A stretch of 52,686 nt of DNA from Acidobacteria bacterium UBA2161 (GTDB lineage: Bacteria; Acidobacteriota; Vicinamibacteria; Vicinamibacterales; UBA823), in assembly GCA_002328835.1 (NCBI GenBank), contig DCWN01000032.1, positions 18,509-71,194 on the forward strand, given 5' to 3'. The notes under the pieces are model-generated. The model saw only the letters and a list, made by a program, of their open reading frames with translations. It had not been told where the DNA came from and searched no databases. The translations under genes were made by a program, and so were the position numbers. The stretch's first letter is position 1. Each line of letters starts with the position of its first letter. Positions 49,691 through 52,686 of the stretch are shown here, in pieces.

Positions 49691-51188
49691 ATCCACCTTC
49701 AGGCGGACGGTTAGTTCGGACGACCTCGCGCGGCTCAAGCAGGAGCGTGAGGAAGTCGACCGGAAGTACAACGAGGCCTTGACGGCGCTCGATCGAGCGG
49801 TGCAGCAGATGCCGTCGCTGCCCGATCCGCCACCGCCGCCCGACGACTCGCAGGTCGGTCCGCTCAACGCCAGGTGGCGTCTCATCCCGGACCACGCGCC
49901 GACGGTTGGCTCCGGACTCCGCGCCTGGTTCAGACGGGTCGTCTGGAAACTGGTGGCACCGGCCTTCCAGCAGCAACACGAGTTCAACAGCGCGCTGGTC
50001 GACCATTTCAACCGGAATCTCCGGGTGGACCGCGAGCGAAATCAGGTTCTCTTCGAGGTGCTGGCGACACTGCGCGGTCAGTCGGAGGCCTTGACGGCCT
50101 TCGAAAACCGCCTGGTCCTCTTCGTGCAGCAGCTCACGCCTTACGTTGACACGAAGGATCTCGAGCTCGCCGGGATCCTGCGGCGGATCAATGAGGATCG
50201 CGCCGAAGCCATCGTTGGGCTCGAACAGCGCACGGTCGGCCTGGCCGGCGGTATCGGCGGCGTGAGCGACGAGCTGCAGAAGCGGTGGGAGTCGATGGTG
50301 GCGCGCGAGCGTCGCTACGAGGCCCAGGTGCACGAGGTCCGCACGACGCTCAGCACGCTGCAGCAGTCGTCGCTGACGCTCAAACGCGAGTTGGAGCGCT
50401 GGCTCGAGCGGCGGCCCGACGCGCCGCCGCCCATCCAGCCTTCCGATGCGGCGGCCCACGCGAATGCCTCGACCACGATCGATTCGTACAAGTACGTCGG
50501 ATTCGAAGACCAGTTCCGGGGCTCACCCAAGCAGATCCGATCCCGCCTGGAAGCCTATCTCCCCGACTTCGAAGGCGCATCCGACGTGCTCGACGTCGGA
50601 TGCGGACGTGGAGAGTTTCTCGATCTGCTACGGGAGCACGACATCGGCGGACGTGGCCTCGATCTGAACCACGAAATGGTCGAGGTGTGTCACAGTCGCG
50701 GCCTGACGGCCGCCGAAGGAGACGCGCTGGGCTATCTCGAGGGACTCCCCGACAAATCGCTGGGCGGACTCATGGCGGCGCAGGTCGTCGAGCACCTCGA
50801 TCCGGGATACCTCATGCAGATGCTCGACGCGGCGTACCACAAGCTGCGTCCCGGGTCGAAGATCATTCTCGAGACGATCAACCCGGCGTGCTGGTACGCC
50901 TTCTTCGAGAGCTACATCCGGGACGTCACGCACGTCCGGCCGCTCCACCCGGACACACTGCAGTACCTGATGCTGTCCAGCGGCTTTCAGAAGGTGGATG
51001 TCCGGTACAGCGCGCCGTTCCCGGACGACTCGAAGCTGCAATCGGTGCCCACGCTGGCGGTCGCGACCGGTGGTGAGCGGACGTCTGATATCGAAGCGGT
51101 GATCTCGACCGTGAACGAGAACGCGTCGAAGCTCAACACGCTGCTGTTCACTCACCTCGACTACGCGGCGGTCGGCGAGCGCCTGTAG
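49677..51188 (+). CDS. Coiled-coil protein with C-terminal SAM methyltransferase domain (chain-terminator-like)
   Basis: A 503-residue protein in three parts: a charged helical start (LARLKQEREEVDRKYNEALTALDRA) and a Pro-rich linker (47-56); a long helical region with likely coiled coil (about 100-245, including VHEVRTTLSTLQQSSLTLKRELERWLERR); and a methyltransferase domain (about 285-450) with VLDVGCGRGEFLDLLREHDIGGRGLDLN, AAQVVEHLDPGYL and LRPGSKIILETINP. The arrangement recalls O-antigen chain-terminating methyltransferases such as WbdD, where a coiled coil sets chain length; no kinase domain is seen. That role is an inference. Starts inside a short tandem repeat 50 bases after thiG. Confidence 0.85.
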   Translation: MTDDSSTFRRTVSSDDLARLKQEREEVDRKYNEALTALDRAVQQMPSLPDPPPPPDDSQVGPLNARWRLIPDHAPTVGSGLRAWFRRVVWKLVAPAFQQQHEFNSALVDHFNRNLRVDRERNQVLFEVLATLRGQSEALTAFENRLVLFVQQLTPYVDTKDLELAGILRRINEDRAEAIVGLEQRTVGLAGGIGGVSDELQKRWESMVARERRYEAQVHEVRTTLSTLQQSSLTLKRELERWLERRPDAPPPIQPSDAAAHANASTTIDSYKYVGFEDQFRGSPKQIRSRLEAYLPDFEGASDVLDVGCGRGEFLDLLREHDIGGRGLDLNHEMVEVCHSRGLTAAEGDALGYLEGLPDKSLGGLMAAQVVEHLDPGYLMQMLDAAYHKLRPGSKIILETINPACWYAFFESYIRDVTHVRPLHPDTLQYLMLSSGFQKVDVRYSAPFPDDSKLQSVPTLAVATGGERTSDIEAVISTVNENASKLNTLLFTHLDYAAVGERL

Positions 51189-51310
51189 ACGAGCGCCGTC
51201 ATGGCCGCGGCGGTCTGGATGTCAGGGCCTCACGCTGCACGTCGCTCGGGTGAAGTCCGGCTCAGGCTTGGTGTGACAGGTTTGGAGTCGGAACGTCGGC
51301 GGTCCATTCC

Positions 51311-52686
51311 ATGACGACAATTCTTTTGACCTTCGTCGTCGCCTTCGCGATCTCCGCGGGACTGAATTGGCTGATCGGACGGAAGACACCGACACAGGGC
51401 AAGTTCGTACCTCAGGGTGGGGTTGGCGGTGGACCGGCGCTCGGTCTGATTGTGCTTGGCGGCCCCTTGCTGCTTGGCGGCGGGCGGGAAGTGGGCTTCT
51501 TGCTGACCACCGGCGCGATCGTCTTCGCGCTGGGATTGGCCAACGACGTGGCACGCTGGAGACCCTCCACGAAGCTCCTCATCGCCGTCGTGCTCGCCAC
51601 CGGATTCCTCGTCGTTGACTACCGACTAGCCTGGACCGGATCACTTACCATCGATAGCATGCTGACCATCGCCTGGGTGGTGGGCATGCTCGGCGCATTC
51701 ACCCTCCTGGACCGGTTGGCCGGCCTGTCCAGTGGGGTGGCCCTGGCAGTGGGAACGGTCTGGCTGTGGAGCGCCTGGACCGGTCAGCCCGCGCCTCCGG
51801 CCATCGAGTGGACACGCTACCTCGCCTGGCTGATCGGCGCGTCAACCGGGGTGCTGGCCTCGAACCGCTCGGCTGGGCTGGCGCTGGGCAGCAGCGGCTG
51901 CTGGGTCCTCGGGCTGAATGTTGCGGGCCTCCCGCTCGTGGGCAGTACAGAGAACCTGCAGGGAACTGCCCTGCTGCCGATTCTGACGCCACCCGTCTTC
52001 ATCCTCCTGCTTCCGGCACTCGATCAATTCCGCCGAACGGTCGCTCGCGCAATGACGCGCCAGACACTGGGAACCCTGGCGTTGTCGCTCCCCCGGGCCT
52101 TCGTCGTCGGCCTCCCACAGCGGGCCACGGTGCTCACGCTCGGCGGATTCGCCGCACTCGGCGGTCTCGCGTGGGTCGTGGTGGACTCGGTCGTCGGCTA
52201 CAGCGTGTCTCTTGGGGTGCTGGGGCTTCTGACCGTGGCGTTCGCCCGGACGCGAGTGAGGCTGTTCCACACGGTGCACGGCGAACTTCCGGCTACCGGT
52301 GCGGTGACGTACTTGGACGTCACGCTGGGGGACGTACGAAGCATCCTCGCGATGATGCTGGACGCCTGCCTGGTCACTCTCACGTTCTACACCGCCTGCC
52401 GGTGGCACTACGGGAGCCAGTTCAATACTCAATTCGACACCTTCCTTCATGGCCTCCCTGTCGTCCTGGCAGCGCAGATGACGACTTTCTTCGCCCTCGC
52501 CCTCTACCGCAACGTCTGGCGCACCTTCAGTCGGCGAGACGTCCTGATCCTTGGCGCCGGCGTCGTGCTCGGGACGCTCGTCGCCTACGCTCTCACGGCC
52601 GCGCTGTTCGACTCCGCACCAGATGTGGCTTCCGTGTGGGTTCTCGACGCCGGGCTGCTCTTCGCGGTGGTCTTCGCTTCCCGGGC
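51311..52686 (+). CDS. Partial: degenerate WecA/MraY-like membrane domain fused to CapD/WbpM-like membrane domain
   Basis: Open from the ATG at 51311 to the window edge: 458 residues, no stop. Residues 1-315 follow the plan of polyprenyl-phosphate sugar-1-phosphate transferases (PNPT): GGVGGGPALGL, GLANDVARWRPSTKLL, VVGMLGAFTLLDRLAGLSSGVALA, NRSAGLALGSSGCWVLGL. However, the hallmark residues are changed: DD becomes Asn78-Asp79, the NxxNxxDG block becomes GAFTLLDRLAG, MGDSGS becomes LGSSGC (Ser194), and the HHRL motif near 260 is missing. Residues 345-458 match the N-terminal helices of CapD/WbpM dehydratases (MLDACLVTLTFYTACRW ... FALALYRNVWRTFSRRDVL). The dehydratase domain itself would lie beyond the edge. 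122 bases separate it from the upstream gene. Confidence 0.75.
   Translation, partial: MTTILLTFVVAFAISAGLNWLIGRKTPTQGKFVPQGGVGGGPALGLIVLGGPLLLGGGREVGFLLTTGAIVFALGLANDVARWRPSTKLLIAVVLATGFLVVDYRLAWTGSLTIDSMLTIAWVVGMLGAFTLLDRLAGLSSGVALAVGTVWLWSAWTGQPAPPAIEWTRYLAWLIGASTGVLASNRSAGLALGSSGCWVLGLNVAGLPLVGSTENLQGTALLPILTPPVFILLLPALDQFRRTVARAMTRQTLGTLALSLPRAFVVGLPQRATVLTLGGFAALGGLAWVVVDSVVGYSVSLGVLGLLTVAFARTRVRLFHTVHGELPATGAVTYLDVTLGDVRSILAMMLDACLVTLTFYTACRWHYGSQFNTQFDTFLHGLPVVLAAQMTTFFALALYRNVWRTFSRRDVLILGAGVVLGTLVAYALTAALFDSAPDVASVWVLDAGLLFAVVFASR

Noticed and set aside
1..52686. tRNA or rRNA genes, CRISPR arrays, insertion sequences, prophage or plasmid functions.
   Set aside because: No transposase or integrase motif, no regularly spaced repeats and no RNA-gene signature was seen; the short tandem arrays have no spacers.

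Overview
The window is a high-GC bacterial chromosome segment with dense, often overlapping genes (ATGA, GTGA and TAATG junctions), frequent GTG starts, a Na+-translocating NADH:quinone reductase operon, a SelA gene and a very large envelope-polysaccharide locus. Heptose genes (gmhA, a stand-alone heptose-7-phosphate kinase, a GT9 heptosyltransferase) and an O-antigen-ligase-like protein indicate a Gram-negative cell with LPS. GC content, gene style and short tandem repeats between genes would fit Acidobacteriota (Vicinamibacteria-like); that placement is an inference from general appearance, not a search result.

Left part (1-15.2 kb), mostly housekeeping: an O-antigen ligase/polymerase-like membrane protein and the heptose kinase (58-2231); a 470-base non-coding stretch with two interleaved inverted repeats; purH on the minus strand; a cold-shock protein behind a long leader with its own promoter, hairpin and intrinsic terminator; two uncharacterised minus-strand genes; selA; and a minus-strand run gmhA-nqrABCDEF-apbE-nqrM (15062 down to 7278) encoding the complete Na+-NQR complex, its flavin transferase and its maturation factor.

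Right part (15.2-52.7 kb), a sugar-polymer locus with many changes of strand: glycosyltransferases of the GT4, GT2, GT9 and GT-C types, SAM methyltransferases, an FkbM methyltransferase, an SDR epimerase plus DegT aminotransferase (amino-sugar synthesis), a Wzx-type flippase, a polysaccharide deacetylase, a thiS-thiG pair, a coiled-coil methyltransferase resembling chain-length terminators, and at the right edge an incomplete gene that joins a degenerate WecA/MraY-like membrane domain to a CapD/WbpM-like membrane domain. Together these could make, decorate, flip and finish one or more surface glycans. No undisputed initiating phosphoglycosyltransferase is visible, unless it lies beyond the right edge.

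The most notable signals are the apparent pseudo-phosphoglycosyltransferase/CapD fusion (51311-end), the cold-shock leader with a terminator in front of the gene, a glycosyltransferase that looks like a chimera of its two neighbours (29923-31098), a palindromic -10 element shared by two divergent genes (43756-43765), and an A-B-A'-B' repeat arrangement in the 2.2-2.7 kb gap.
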